Source of the DNA: DATEPR01 sp036503065
GTDB taxonomy: Bacteria; Actinomycetota; Actinomycetes; Mycobacteriales; Pseudonocardiaceae
Length of the DNA: 26,516 nucleotides
Direction: 5' to 3'
Assembly: GCA_036503065.1 (NCBI GenBank)
Contig: DASXXM010000034.1
Coordinates: 1 to 26,516 of the forward strand
Shown: positions 7,149 to 14,865 of the stretch, in pieces
How the letters are laid out: every line of letters begins with the position of its first letter
Numbering within the stretch: the stretch's first letter is position 1
The notes under the pieces: model-generated
Seen by the model: only the letters and a program-made list of their open reading frames with translations
What the model was told of the DNA's origin: nothing
Database searches by the model: none
Translations under genes and position numbers: made by a program

Positions 7149-8814
7149 CCCGCCGGCCTGCTGATCGCCACCCGGACCGTGGCCGCGCCGACGCGGATGG
7201 TGATCGTCGCGGGCAGGGACGTCCAGTTCCGCCCGTCGGTCAGCCAGCCGTACACCGCGGACGCGCCGAGCGAGCCGTCGGCCGTGGGTGGCAGGGGTTG
7301 CTCGGGGCGCAGCGTGAGCTGCCGGCCATTCCGTTGCCGCACAAGACATTCGTCGTTGCGCACTGCGACCGCCATGGCGGCGCCCTGCTGTGCGTGCAGC
7401 AGGGCGGCCAGTCGGTTCTCGGTCGCGGTGTCGAATTCGGACACCGGCACCACGATGATCGCGGCGTTGGCGCGCAGCGCGCGTTGCGGATGGTCGTGGT
7501 GGGCGACCAGGTGGGTGTCCGCGGTCCGTGGTTCCCGTGCTCGCCGGGTGGGCACGTCGGCCGGCCATCGACGCAGCAGGACCTCGTCCCGGCCGGTCCA
7601 CGCGTAGTCCACCCACATGGCTCGCACGGGTTGTCGCTCGGGGCGCAGGTCCGCCGCGGCCAGGTGCGGGACCAGCGCCTGAGCCGCTGGTTCCGGTAGC
7701 CGCATGAGTTGGTAGAACAGCCGGCGCAGCAGGGTGGCCGACTTGTCGGGGACGGACGTGACCAGCTCGGTGACCAGGGCGAACTGGTTCGAGTCGAAGT
7801 CGTCCACGGCAGCGCTGAGCTGTGCGCGGAGTGAACCGCGAACCGACAGTCGCGGCGCGGCCTTGCCGAGCGCGTCGATTGCCGACCCGGGTGCGACCGC
7901 GTCGTCGGGGAATGCGGCCAGCATGGTGGGTATGCCGCAGGCCGCCGCATATCCGGTGACGGCCCCGTTGTCGCCGATCACCAGGTCAGCGGCGAGAATT
8001 CCTTGTTGCCAGCCTCGTTCTGGCGGAATCAGGCGCAGGCCGGCCCGCAGCGCATCCGCCAGCCATCGGCGGATCTGCGCGGGTCCGTGCGCGAACCACA
8101 CGTTGGGATGCAGAATCGCGGCCACCACGTGGTCGTCCAGCGTGAGTTCGGACAGGATTTCGCCGATCAGATCCGGGTGTCGGCCGAACAGCGAGTCCGG
8201 CCCCCAGGTCGACGAGACGACCACCACCGTTGATGCCGGGCCGGTGCCGAGGGCGTGCCGGAAATCGGTTCGGTGCGGTTGGCTGGCGCGAATCCGGTCG
8301 AAACACGGATCGCCCGCGACAACGGCCACTTCCACGGCCGACGGTGTCGCATCGGCGAGTCGGCCGTACTGCTCCTCGTGCGACAACACGAGGGCGGCCG
8401 CCGTGACCGTGCCGTTGTGCAACAGCCATTCGGGCGCGAGGCCGTAGACGTTTCCCGTTTCCCGTTTCCCGTTTCCCGTTTCCGCACTTTAGTATATCCC
8501 ATGCCATGGGACAGCAGGACCAACGGCGCATTGATGGCGTGCAGATTCCCGCTGTGGTGAACGGAGATCGCCAGGTCGAACAACGCACTTGTCGCCTGTG
8601 CCCACGGAATCACGATCGCGCCGTCCCGGCGGAGTCGCAATTCGATGTCTGCGGCAATGGCCGAGGCATTGGGGAAGCTGAAGACCAATTGTATCCGTCG
8701 GTCGGAATCGAACACGCTGAGCAGGTCGTCGAGCCGGTTCGCGGCGGTGACCGTGTGCACGACGACCAGAATCGTGCGTTCGACGCCGACGGTCGCCCAC
8801 GGGCTACCAGACAT
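7142..8814 (-). CDS. GT-B (CDP-glycerol glycerophosphotransferase-like) protein, frame broken by heptamer repeat
   Basis: Two reading frames make one gene. The N-terminal part runs from ATG 8814 (TAGGAG upstream) to about 8485: VERTILVVVHTVTAANRLDDLLSVF..., ending LLSHGMGYTK. The larger part resumes in another frame at about 8450 (VYGLAPEWLLHNGTVTAAALVLSHEEQ) and runs to 7142. The break falls in the (TTTCCCG)4 tract. Five or two units would join the frames; with four, translation continues in the wrong frame to 8167, giving ~215 residues. Motifs VVVVSSTWGPDSLFGRHPDL and AADLVIGDNGAVTGYAAACGIPTMLA resemble the donor-binding half of GT-B glycerophosphotransferases; the last ~170 residues are unrecognised. 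It overlaps the end of the STAND-like gene. Transferase role and phase-variable status are inference; a sequencing error or decay are the alternatives. Confidence 0.7.
8451..8484. repeat. Intragenic heptanucleotide tandem repeat (TTTCCCG)4 plus partial unit
   Basis: Four perfect TTTCCCG units (8451-8478) are followed by a degenerate TTTCCG (8479-8484). On the coding strand this is repeated CGGGAAA. The unit is not a multiple of three, so each gain or loss shifts the frame. In the 5- or 2-unit forms the tract encodes a basic KRETGN-type peptide linking the two halves of the GT-B gene. Confidence 0.92.
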
Positions 8815-8953
8815 TCGGCGACTCCTACCACGACGACCTCGAAACCGTACTCGAACCGACCCCAGCCCAGCACGCGGAGCAGCGACAACACAACGATTGT
8901 GGTCGACACCATGGACCGGGCGACGGAGCCACCGCTTGTGTAACGTTCGGGGC

Positions 8954-9403
8954 GTGACCGGACCAGTACCGTGGGGCACCCTGCTGGGTGGCGGCGTCGG
9001 CATCGTCGGCACGGGTCTGGGCACCTGGCTGAACAACCGGCACGGCATCAAGCTCGCCAGGCTGAAGGACCACCTCGACCGTGCCCAGCAGCGCGAGAAC
9101 TGCTGTCGGGACCTGATTGCCGCGAGCTACGCACTGAGATCGACTCCCACGGGTATCAACCCGGCCCCGACGCAGGCCGCCATCGCCGAGTTCCGGCGCG
9201 CGGCGGCCGGAGTCCAGCTCAGCATCCCGGAACTGGCCGACGGCCCGCTGGCCGCCGCACTGTCGGCAGCGGAGAACCTCGCCAAGTCCCGCACCACGGC
9301 AGCCTGGAGCGCGTCGACCACCGAGGCCGAGTCGGCCTACGACGAGGCCATGGCCGTCCTGCTGGCCCGAATGCGGTCCAGCCTCAACCTGCCGAGCCAG
9401 TGA
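8954..9403 (+). CDS. Small N-terminally membrane-anchored hypothetical protein
   Basis: 149 residues; I do not recognise the family. A glycine-rich hydrophobic segment (residues ~5-23, WGTLLGGGVGIVGTGLGTWL) should anchor the protein in the membrane. The rest is helical, Ala- and Arg-rich and cytosolic if the N-terminus is outside (NNRHGIKLARLKDHLDRAQQRENCCRDLI...). GTG 8954 is chosen because the hydrophobic anchor begins right after it; TGTAAC 10 bp upstream could be a -10 box of a leaderless transcript. Coding is supported by strong third-position GC and an ordinary amino-acid profile. LysE follows 19 bp later, so co-transcription is likely. Confidence 0.65.
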   Translation: MTGPVPWGTLLGGGVGIVGTGLGTWLNNRHGIKLARLKDHLDRAQQRENCCRDLIAASYALRSTPTGINPAPTQAAIAEFRRAAAGVQLSIPELADGPLAAALSAAENLAKSRTTAAWSASTTEAESAYDEAMAVLLARMRSSLNLPSQ

Positions 9404-9422
9404 TCTCGTCGAGCACGGTGCC

Positions 9423-10037
9423 GTGGTGACCTGGACCGTCGTCGTGGCTTTCGCCGGACTCTGCCTGTTGTTGGCGGTCACGCCGGGGCCGGACACGTTT
9501 CTGGTGCTGCGCTACGGGATCACGAGCGTCCGTGGCGGGGCGGCCGCCGCGGTCGGCTGCGGACTCGGTTCCCTGTGCTGGGCCGCGGCGGTCGCGCTGG
9601 GGTTGGCCGCGGTCCTCGCGTCGGCCGCGTGGGCGTTCACCGCCGTCAAGGTCGCCGGTGGGCTTTACCTGTGCTACCTGGGCGTGTCCGGGTTCGTACG
9701 TCGTGGCGTGGCCGCCCGCCCCGACGGTCCGCCGGTGCGGGCGGGCGCGGCACTGCGGTCCGGCTTGTTCTCGTGTCTGCTGAATCCCAAGGTAGGGCTG
9801 TTCTTTCTGGCCGTGGCACCGCAGTTCCTGCCGGCCGGCACGGTGCACGTCGGTACCGTGATGACGTTGGGCCTGATCGACGGCTTGATCGCGGTCGCGT
9901 GGCTGGTGGCCATGGCGTTCGTCGCCGCGCGGGTGGTGTCGTGGCTGCGTCGTCCCGCCGTGACCCGGACGCTGGACGGCGTCGGCTCGGCGGTACTCGC
10001 GCTGCTCGGCGTCGGCGCGCTCGTCACGATCCTGTAG
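9423..10037 (+). CDS. LysE/RhtB family amino-acid exporter
   Basis: 204 residues with about six transmembrane segments. The signature near the N-terminus, LLLAVTPGPDTFLVLRYGITSVRGGAAAAVGCGLGSLCWAAAVALGLAAVL, is that of LysE/RhtB translocators, and the mid-region LLNPKVGLFFLAVAPQFLP is the second conserved block. The family exports amino acids (lysine, homoserine, threonine) or analogues; the substrate is not predictable. Two GTG codons in tandem (9423, 9426) can start it; GAGCACGGTGCC upstream gives only a weak ribosome binding site. It likely forms a transcription unit with the preceding small gene. Confidence 0.9.
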   Translation: MVTWTVVVAFAGLCLLLAVTPGPDTFLVLRYGITSVRGGAAAAVGCGLGSLCWAAAVALGLAAVLASAAWAFTAVKVAGGLYLCYLGVSGFVRRGVAARPDGPPVRAGAALRSGLFSCLLNPKVGLFFLAVAPQFLPAGTVHVGTVMTLGLIDGLIAVAWLVAMAFVAARVVSWLRRPAVTRTLDGVGSAVLALLGVGALVTIL

Positions 10038-10167
10038 CGCACGTGCCCATACGGCTGTTCATCGGCGGTTGGATTTGCTTGGTGCGTAACGATTGGGTGG
10101 ATGCGCATCGGGGCGAGATCTGGGATCGTCGGTCGCGGAGATCTCGTGCGAGAGGCGGGTGGGACAA

Positions 10168-10752
10168 ATGGACGATCGGCGGCTCGTGAGCATGGTGCAC
10201 CGCGAGGTGACGATGATGCCGCTCGAACAGCAAGCCGTCTCGCTCGTCGAGTTCGAGGTCGACGTGGTGCCGAGCCTGGTCCAGACGGGTGACTACGCCC
10301 GGGCGGTCGCCAGGTCGATCGACATCCCGTCCGAGCACGTCGAGTCCTGGGTCGAGGCGCGGCTGATGCGGCAGTTCGTCCTCACCAAGGACAATCCGCC
10401 ATGGCTGGACATGATCCTCGACGAGGCGTTGTTGCGTCGGGTGGTGGGCGATCACAAGGTGATGGCGCGGCAGCTGCGCGCCATCCTGGAGGCCGCCGAT
10501 CGGCCGAACGTGGAACTGCGGGTCGCGCCGTCCACCCCGGCCGGGCTGGACTTCGGGTACTACTTCATCGCCGCCGACCAGCACCAGTGGGTGGCCTACC
10601 TGGAGGGCCCGACGTCGGTCGTCATCGTCGGGGACGATCCGGACGTCGAGCCCTTCCGGCAGCGAAATTCGCGGCTGAACCGGATCGCGCTCGATCCGGC
10701 CAAGTCGGCGGACGTCGTCGCCGCCCACGCGCGGGAGCACGAGCGGGCGTGA
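10168..10752 (+). CDS. DUF5753 domain protein lacking the usual N-terminal HTH
   Basis: 194 residues. Nearly the whole length is the DUF5753 domain that normally follows an XRE-type helix-turn-helix in actinomycete regulators: LVEFEVDVVPSLVQTGDYARAV, VEARLMRQFVLTK, LRAILEAADRPNVELRVAPSTPAGLDFGYYFI and the C-terminal FRQRNSRLNRIALDPAKSADVVAAH. The ~70-90-residue HTH that should precede it is missing: only ~25 further residues are open upstream of ATG 10168 and they do not look like an HTH. It is either a truncated regulator or an orphan partner domain. The reading frame is intact. It ends 13 bp from the convergent hydrolase gene. Confidence 0.8.
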   Translation: MDDRRLVSMVHREVTMMPLEQQAVSLVEFEVDVVPSLVQTGDYARAVARSIDIPSEHVESWVEARLMRQFVLTKDNPPWLDMILDEALLRRVVGDHKVMARQLRAILEAADRPNVELRVAPSTPAGLDFGYYFIAADQHQWVAYLEGPTSVVIVGDDPDVEPFRQRNSRLNRIALDPAKSADVVAAHAREHERA

Positions 10753-10765
10753 CTATGTGACCGCC

Positions 10766-11701
10766 CTATTTGACCGCGCTACCCGGCCAGTTGGCGTTCG
10801 CCGGCAACTCGGGCTGGGCACCGCTGAACGCCGGGGCCGCTGACGTCACGCCGCGCAACTGGTACTCCAGCCATGCGGTGGCGTAGCCGAGTTCACCGCC
10901 GGGGTTCCCGCCGTTCGCGGCGTTCTGCACCGAGTTGTGATCGGCGCCCTTGCCGTCGGAGTTCTGGATGATCCCCAGCGCGGCGTGGCCGGTCACACTG
11001 TTGTAGAAGGCGGTCTCCGTCGACGGACTCGCGATGAGCAGGTCGAGCAGGCCATGGGTGCCGATGAAGAACGCGGGCTGGGTCAACGCGGCCGGGTTGT
11101 ACGAACAGTCCGCCGCGGTGGGGCAGTCCGGGTTGGCGCCGACGAACGCGGTGTTGGGGAGCGAGAAGGTCAGCAACGCCTTGATCAGCGCGGGATCGTT
11201 GGTGGCCGTCCGGGTCGCGCCACCGGCGCCCTGTGAGTGGCCGACCGCGGCGACCTCGGCCACGTCCAGGTTGCCCTGGAAGACGCTGCCCGCCGTGCCG
11301 TTCTGGGTGACCAGGTAGTGGGCCGCCGCGTCGATCTCGTTACCGCTGCCGGTGTTGGTCAGTGTCGACGCGATGACGGTGAATCCGTAGGAGGCGAAGT
11401 GGCTGAGCAGGGTCGAGTACATGTCCGGCGTCGCGTTGGTCCCGTTGCCCCAGGTGACGATCGGGCTCCTGAACCCGAGTGCCGCATAGTCGGCCGGCCG
11501 GTAGATGTCGTAGATCACGGTGCCCGAACCGTCCGACACGGTGCCGGTCGTGGTGGCGAACGGCCCTGCCGCCGTGTAGGTCGCCTCGATCGGGTTGCTG
11601 GCCGCCGCGGCGGTGGTGCTCGCGGTGATCCCGAGCCACGCGATCAGCGTCAGGGTGATCACCGTGCGAGCAGCCCGCCGGGCCTTGCTGGACTGTGTCA
11701 T
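10766..11701 (-). CDS. Secreted alpha/beta hydrolase (lipase/cutinase/esterase-like)
   Basis: 311 residues. Residues 1-34 form a signal peptide (KARRAARTVITLTLIAWLGITASTTAAAA), so the enzyme acts outside the cell. The alpha/beta-hydrolase fold shows the oxyanion strand IVTWGNGTN (81-89) and the nucleophile elbow GHSQGAGG with Ser156. A conserved-looking GADHNSVQNA may carry the catalytic His. Paired Cys in PDCPTAADCSYNP may form a disulfide. The overall layout resembles bacterial polyester-hydrolase or lipase-type proteins, but the elbow has Gln rather than the Met common in PET-hydrolase-type cutinases. The substrate is open. ATG 11701 is chosen; GTG 11710 is an alternative. It diverges from the DUF885 gene with only 40 bp between starts. 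Confidence 0.8.
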   Translation of the reverse strand: MTQSSKARRAARTVITLTLIAWLGITASTTAAAASNPIEATYTAAGPFATTTGTVSDGSGTVIYDIYRPADYAALGFRSPIVTWGNGTNATPDMYSTLLSHFASYGFTVIASTLTNTGSGNEIDAAAHYLVTQNGTAGSVFQGNLDVAEVAAVGHSQGAGGATRTATNDPALIKALLTFSLPNTAFVGANPDCPTAADCSYNPAALTQPAFFIGTHGLLDLLIASPSTETAFYNSVTGHAALGIIQNSDGKGADHNSVQNAANGGNPGGELGYATAWLEYQLRGVTSAAPAFSGAQPELPANANWPGSAVK

Positions 11702-11741
11702 GACTGTCACGTTACGGCCTGACGTAGGAGACAATGGCGGC

Positions 11742-13439
11742 ATGCCGGACACGACACCCAGCGACCGGGTCGTCCGCGCGCACGCGGACGCGTACGTCAC
11801 CGCCCTCGCGGCTCTCGATCCGGTGGTGGCCACGATCCTGGGGCTGCGGTCCGGCGACGACCGGCTGCCGGACCTCTCCCCGAACGGACACGACGCCGCG
11901 GACGAACTCGCCCGCGCCACCCTGGCCGGGCTGGACGCCATCGAACGGGCCGGCAGCGTGGGCGACGGTGCCGAGCGGCGGTGCGCGCGGCTGCTGCGCG
12001 ACCGGCTGACCACCAAACTCGCGGTCAGCGAGATCGGCGAACACCTGCGCTCGGTGGGCAACATGATGAGCCCGGCGCAGACCGTGCGGCGGGTGTTCAC
12101 CATGATGCCGACCGACACGCCGGACGACTGGGCGGTCATCGCCCGCCGGATGTCCGCGGTGCCGGCGGCGTTGACCGGCTATCGGGCCACCCTGGCCGAG
12201 GGCGCTCGACAGGGTCTGTTGGCCGCGTCCCGACAGGTGGTCGCGGTGGTCGACCAGTTGGCCGAGTGGATCGCGGCCGGCGACGGGCGGGGCTGGTTCG
12301 CCGAGTTCGCCGCCCCGGCCCAGGTGTCGCCCGCGGTGCGCGCCGAACTCGATCGCGGGGCCGAGGCCGCGATCGGCGCGGTGGTCGATCTGCGGCAGTG
12401 GCTGGCCGAGGAGTACCTGCCGCGCACCGAGTCGGTGCCCGACGGGGTCGGCGCGGACCGCTACCGGGTGCTGGTGCGGTTTCGCACCGGCGCCGACCTG
12501 GACCTGGCCGAGGTATACGACTGGGGCTGGTCGGAATACCGACGACTCGACGCGGCCATGGCGACGCAGGCCGATGTGGTGTTGCCCGGTGCAACCGCGC
12601 GCGAGGCAATGACGCATCTGGACACCCACGGCACGGCGGTGACCGGCGTCGAGGAGATCCGCCGCTGGCTGCAGGAACTGTTGGACGCCACCGTCGACGA
12701 GTTGGACGGCACGCATTTCGACCTGTCCGATCCGGTGAAGGTCGTTCAGGCGCGGATCGCGCCGAAAGGCAGCGCGGCGGCGCCCTACTACAGTCGGCCC
12801 GCGCTGGATCTGTCCCGGCCGGGCCGCACCTGGCTGCCGGTGGGCGGCCGTACCCGGTTCCCGGTCTGGAAACTGGTCAGCACCTGGTACCACGAAGGCG
12901 TGCCGGGTCACCACCTCCAGTTCGGACAGTGGGCCACGATGTCCGGCGAATTGTCCACGTTCCAGACGAATCTCGGCTCGGTGAACGCGAACTCGGAAGG
13001 CTGGGCGCTCTACGCGGAGCGGCTGATGGACGAACTGGGCTACCTAGCCGATCCGGCGATACGGCTGGGCTACCTGGAAGCCCAGATGCGCAGGGCGATC
13101 CGCGTGATCATCGACATCGGCATGCACCTGCGGCTCGCGCTGCCCGCCGACGCCCCGCAGGCCGCCGGGCAGACCTGGACGCCGGAGCTGGGCCGGGAGT
13201 TCCTCGGTGCGCACACCGCCCGGGACGACGAGTTCCTGGACAGCGAGATCGTGCGCTACCTGGGCATACCGGCCCAGGCGATCTGCTACAAGGTGGGCGA
13301 GCGCGCCTGGCTGGCCGGCCGCGCGGCGGCCCGGTCGGCCCGTGGCGCCGACTTCGACCTCAAGTCCTGGCACACGTCCGCGCTCGCACTCGGCTCGCTC
13401 GGCCTCGCCGATCTGACCGACGAACTGTCCCGCATCTGA
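11742..13439 (+). CDS. DUF885 family metallohydrolase
   Basis: 565 residues, the usual size for DUF885. The zinc-type signature HEGVPGHH is at residues 384-391, preceded by a strand ending WKLVSTWY and followed by LQFGQW. Further down, NSEGWALYAERLMDELGYL supplies the conserved downstream Glu, and an arginine-rich helix LGYLEAQMRRAIRVIIDIGMH follows. The family belongs to gluzincin-like peptidases with poorly defined substrates. No signal peptide, so cytosolic. ATG 11742 is chosen; AGGAG lies 11 nt upstream. An open extension upstream would overlap the divergent hydrolase gene. Confidence 0.88.
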   Translation: MPDTTPSDRVVRAHADAYVTALAALDPVVATILGLRSGDDRLPDLSPNGHDAADELARATLAGLDAIERAGSVGDGAERRCARLLRDRLTTKLAVSEIGEHLRSVGNMMSPAQTVRRVFTMMPTDTPDDWAVIARRMSAVPAALTGYRATLAEGARQGLLAASRQVVAVVDQLAEWIAAGDGRGWFAEFAAPAQVSPAVRAELDRGAEAAIGAVVDLRQWLAEEYLPRTESVPDGVGADRYRVLVRFRTGADLDLAEVYDWGWSEYRRLDAAMATQADVVLPGATAREAMTHLDTHGTAVTGVEEIRRWLQELLDATVDELDGTHFDLSDPVKVVQARIAPKGSAAAPYYSRPALDLSRPGRTWLPVGGRTRFPVWKLVSTWYHEGVPGHHLQFGQWATMSGELSTFQTNLGSVNANSEGWALYAERLMDELGYLADPAIRLGYLEAQMRRAIRVIIDIGMHLRLALPADAPQAAGQTWTPELGREFLGAHTARDDEFLDSEIVRYLGIPAQAICYKVGERAWLAGRAAARSARGADFDLKSWHTSALALGSLGLADLTDELSRI

Positions 13440-13469
13440 ACTGCTGATGCGGTGGGCGTGCACAGCAGT

Positions 13470-13491
13470 TGTTCACCTGCTGTTCACCTAC
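13470..13491 (+). promoter_or_regulatory. 11-bp tandem direct repeat upstream of the small helical-protein gene
   Basis: TGTTCACCTGC (13470-13480) is followed immediately by TGTTCACCTAC (13481-13491), 10 of 11 identical. The 11-bp period puts both copies on the same DNA face, as in direct-repeat operators. Located ~55 bp before the start at 13544. Confidence 0.4.
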
Positions 13492-13514
13492 GTGGTGTGC
13501 ACTGCGCCAGTCGT

Positions 13515-13526
13515 GTGTCGCGACAC
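13515..13526. promoter_or_regulatory. 12-bp palindrome next to the ribosome binding site
   Basis: GTGTCGCGACAC is perfectly palindromic and ends 2 bp before the GAGGAGG ribosome binding site (13529-13535). It could be an operator or an RNA hairpin limiting translation. GC-rich palindromes arise easily by chance here. Confidence 0.3.
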
Positions 13527-13543
13527 GTGAGGAGGACTGACAG

Positions 13544-13789
13544 ATGAGCTCCGATCCCTCCCAGGACGCCGTGCCAGGACAGCCCGATCAGCTCAGGTCC
13601 CAATTGGACGAACTGGCCGGACGGTTGGCCCGCGACTACGCCGACGTGGCGACCGACACCTTACGTTCCTATGTTCGCGCCGAGTCCGATCGGTTCGCCG
13701 ACGCGCGGGTGCGCGCGTTCATCCCGGTATTGGTCGAGCGGGCGGTGCGTGGCCGGCTCGGCCAGCACCCCGCGCTGGCCACGCCATAG
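13544..13789 (+). CDS. Small helical protein, three-helix-bundle type
   Basis: 81 residues with no cysteine, signal peptide or membrane segment. After a flexible Asp/Pro/Gln-rich N-terminus, LRSQLDELAGRLARDYADVATDTLRSYVRAESDRFADARVRAFIPVLVERAVRGRL forms about three amphipathic helices. The pattern resembles a widespread actinobacterial small-protein type annotated as a three-helix bundle dimerisation domain; function unknown. The start is firm: GAGGAGG sits 8 nt before ATG. The gene is followed by two GC-rich hairpins shared with the convergent lsr2 gene. Confidence 0.75.
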   Translation: MSSDPSQDAVPGQPDQLRSQLDELAGRLARDYADVATDTLRSYVRAESDRFADARVRAFIPVLVERAVRGRLGQHPALATP

Positions 13790-13813
13790 CCTCCGCCAAT
13801 TGGCACAACGCGG

Positions 13814-13850
13814 CCCGGCCGATCGCTGTTTCGAGTTTCGGTCGGCCGGG
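13814..13850. terminator. Hairpin between small helical-protein gene and lsr2
   Basis: CCCGGCCGA (13814-13822) pairs with TCGGCCGGG (13842-13850) around a 19-nt loop. It is the first of two adjacent hairpins in the convergent gap. Confidence 0.5.
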
Positions 13851-13853
13851 GTA

Positions 13854-13884
13854 ACGGCGTGGCCGGCTGAGCCGGCCGCGCCGT
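13854..13884. terminator. Strong GC hairpin, bidirectional terminator
   Basis: ACGGCG-T-GGCCGGC (13854-13867) pairs with GCCGGCC-G-CGCCGT (13871-13884), with a single T/G mismatch and a 3-nt loop. It lies downstream of both the small helical-protein gene and lsr2. Confidence 0.7.
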
Positions 13885-13950
13885 TGGCCCCATGCGAATA
13901 CCGCCGGCGGTACTGGTCCGGTGCGCCTACACCCGCCTGCCGCCTTGTTG

Positions 13951-14334
13951 TTACTTCCCCTTTCGCCCCTTCGGCTTTCCGGCGTCGGCCTCGAATGCCT
14001 CGATGATGGTGGCCGGGATACGTCCGCGCTCGGAGATCTCGTGGCCGTTCTTCCTGGCCCACTCACGGATGGCCTGGGTCTGCTCCCGGCTGCGGCCGCT
14101 GCCGTTGGCGGCGCCTGCCGCGGCGGACGTGGCCGCGCCGCGCTTGGCGCGCCCGCCGGTGCGTCGGGCCGAGCTGATGAACTCGGCGAGGTTGTCCCGG
14201 AGTTTTTCGGCGTTGTCGTCACTGAGGTCAATCTCATAGACCACGCCGTCCAGGCCGAAGGTGATGGTCTCGATGGTCTCGCTGCTGGTGCCGTCCAGGT
14301 CGTCGATGAGCTGGACGATGGTCTTCTGTGCCAT
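13951..14334 (-). CDS. lsr2: Lsr2 nucleoid-associated protein (H-NS-like)
   Basis: 127 residues, somewhat longer than the ~112 of the mycobacterial protein. The N-terminal dimerisation domain is recognisable (AQKTIVQLIDDLDGTSSETIETITFGLDGVVYEIDLSDDNAEKLRDNLAEFISSARR). A low-complexity Ala/Gly/Arg linker follows (~60-82), then the DNA-binding domain REQTQAIREWARKNGHEISERGRIPATIIEAF with the RGR AT-hook-like motif at 103-105 that enters the minor groove of AT-rich DNA. Lsr2 silences AT-rich and transferred genes. ATG 14334 is chosen by homology although the upstream ribosome binding site is weak. The C-terminus has an extra basic KPKGRKGK tail. Most actinomycetes carry more than one Lsr2, so this may be a paralogue. 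Confidence 0.95.
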   Translation of the reverse strand: MAQKTIVQLIDDLDGTSSETIETITFGLDGVVYEIDLSDDNAEKLRDNLAEFISSARRTGGRAKRGAATSAAAGAANGSGRSREQTQAIREWARKNGHEISERGRIPATIIEAFEADAGKPKGRKGK

Positions 14335-14422
14335 GTGCTTTCTTCGTGCCTTTCCAGGGTGCGAGCGGATCTCTGGGGTTAACGTGGACGGCCATGGCCG
14401 TACATGGTGGATAGTGTGCCGC

Positions 14423-14428
14423 AGTATA
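14423..14428 (-). promoter_or_regulatory. Possible -10 box for lsr2
   Basis: On the minus strand TATACT matches the -10 consensus and would start transcription ~80 nt before the lsr2 ATG. The -35 candidate TGGACC lies 19 bp upstream and is weak. Confidence 0.3.
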
Positions 14429-14644
14429 TGACCGGCCGGTGCTATCGGGTCCATCCGCATCGCCAAAAGGCGATCAGAAGGTGACCTGTTTCTCAGATGG
14501 GTAACTTGCGTGGTTAGTCGACCCGACCGCGAACTTTTCATCAGTCGGATGACAAGTTGCACGGATGTGTACGGACTCAAGCAATGACCCCACCGGGGCC
14601 TCGCCATCAAGGCGGACCGGCCACCCGCGCGATTAGTCCGATAT

Positions 14645-14664
14645 GCCTGATATCTTCATCAGGC
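14645..14664. promoter_or_regulatory. Inverted repeat GCCTGAT-N6-ATCAGGC
   Basis: Perfect 7-bp arms are separated by ATCTTC. It sits midway between lsr2 and the lyase-like gene. It resembles a dimeric-regulator site, but no family can be assigned. Confidence 0.35.
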
Positions 14665-14697
14665 GCGGTCGAACGTATGTGCGAACTGTCCCCAGGA

Positions 14698-14717
14698 CTG
14701 TCCACAGCTGTGGATTG
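14698..14717. promoter_or_regulatory. Inverted pair of DnaA-box-like 9-mers
   Basis: CTGTCCACA (14698-14706) and, inverted, TGTGGATTG (14709-14717) are separated by GC. The core TCCACAGCTGTGGA (14701-14714) is a perfect palindrome. The actinobacterial DnaA box is TTGTCCACA, so the first copy has one mismatch and the second two. Binding is unproven. Confidence 0.3.
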
Positions 14718-14789
14718 TCGACCGGCGGTGCGTCGACCGGTGTGACCTGGCCTCAAGGTCGTGCTCGGACGGCGCTCGGATCACATTCG

Positions 14790-14818
14790 TTGACAAACGT
14801 GAGGGCCATCACTAGCTT
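14790..14818 (+). promoter_or_regulatory. Sigma-70-like promoter of the lyase-like gene
   Basis: TTGACA (14790-14795, full consensus) and TAGCTT (14813-14818, TAnnnT type) are 17 bp apart. Predicted transcription begins near 14825, leaving a ~130-nt leader that contains the 18-bp palindrome at 14866-14883. Confidence 0.55.
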
Positions 14819-14865
14819 CCTGTGAGTAGGTTCGTCTACCTGAAGAGTGTTCAGATACACGTCAG

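Noticed and set aside
6219..7616. 465-codon minus-strand open frame across the STAND-like and GT-B genes
   Set aside because: The composition is typical of a high-GC antisense shadow (Arg/Pro/Gly/Gln-rich) and it conflicts with two better-supported genes.
12136..12914. Open frames opposite the DUF885 gene
   Set aside because: Antisense shadows; the DUF885 frame carries the HEGVPGHH signature and a full-length domain.
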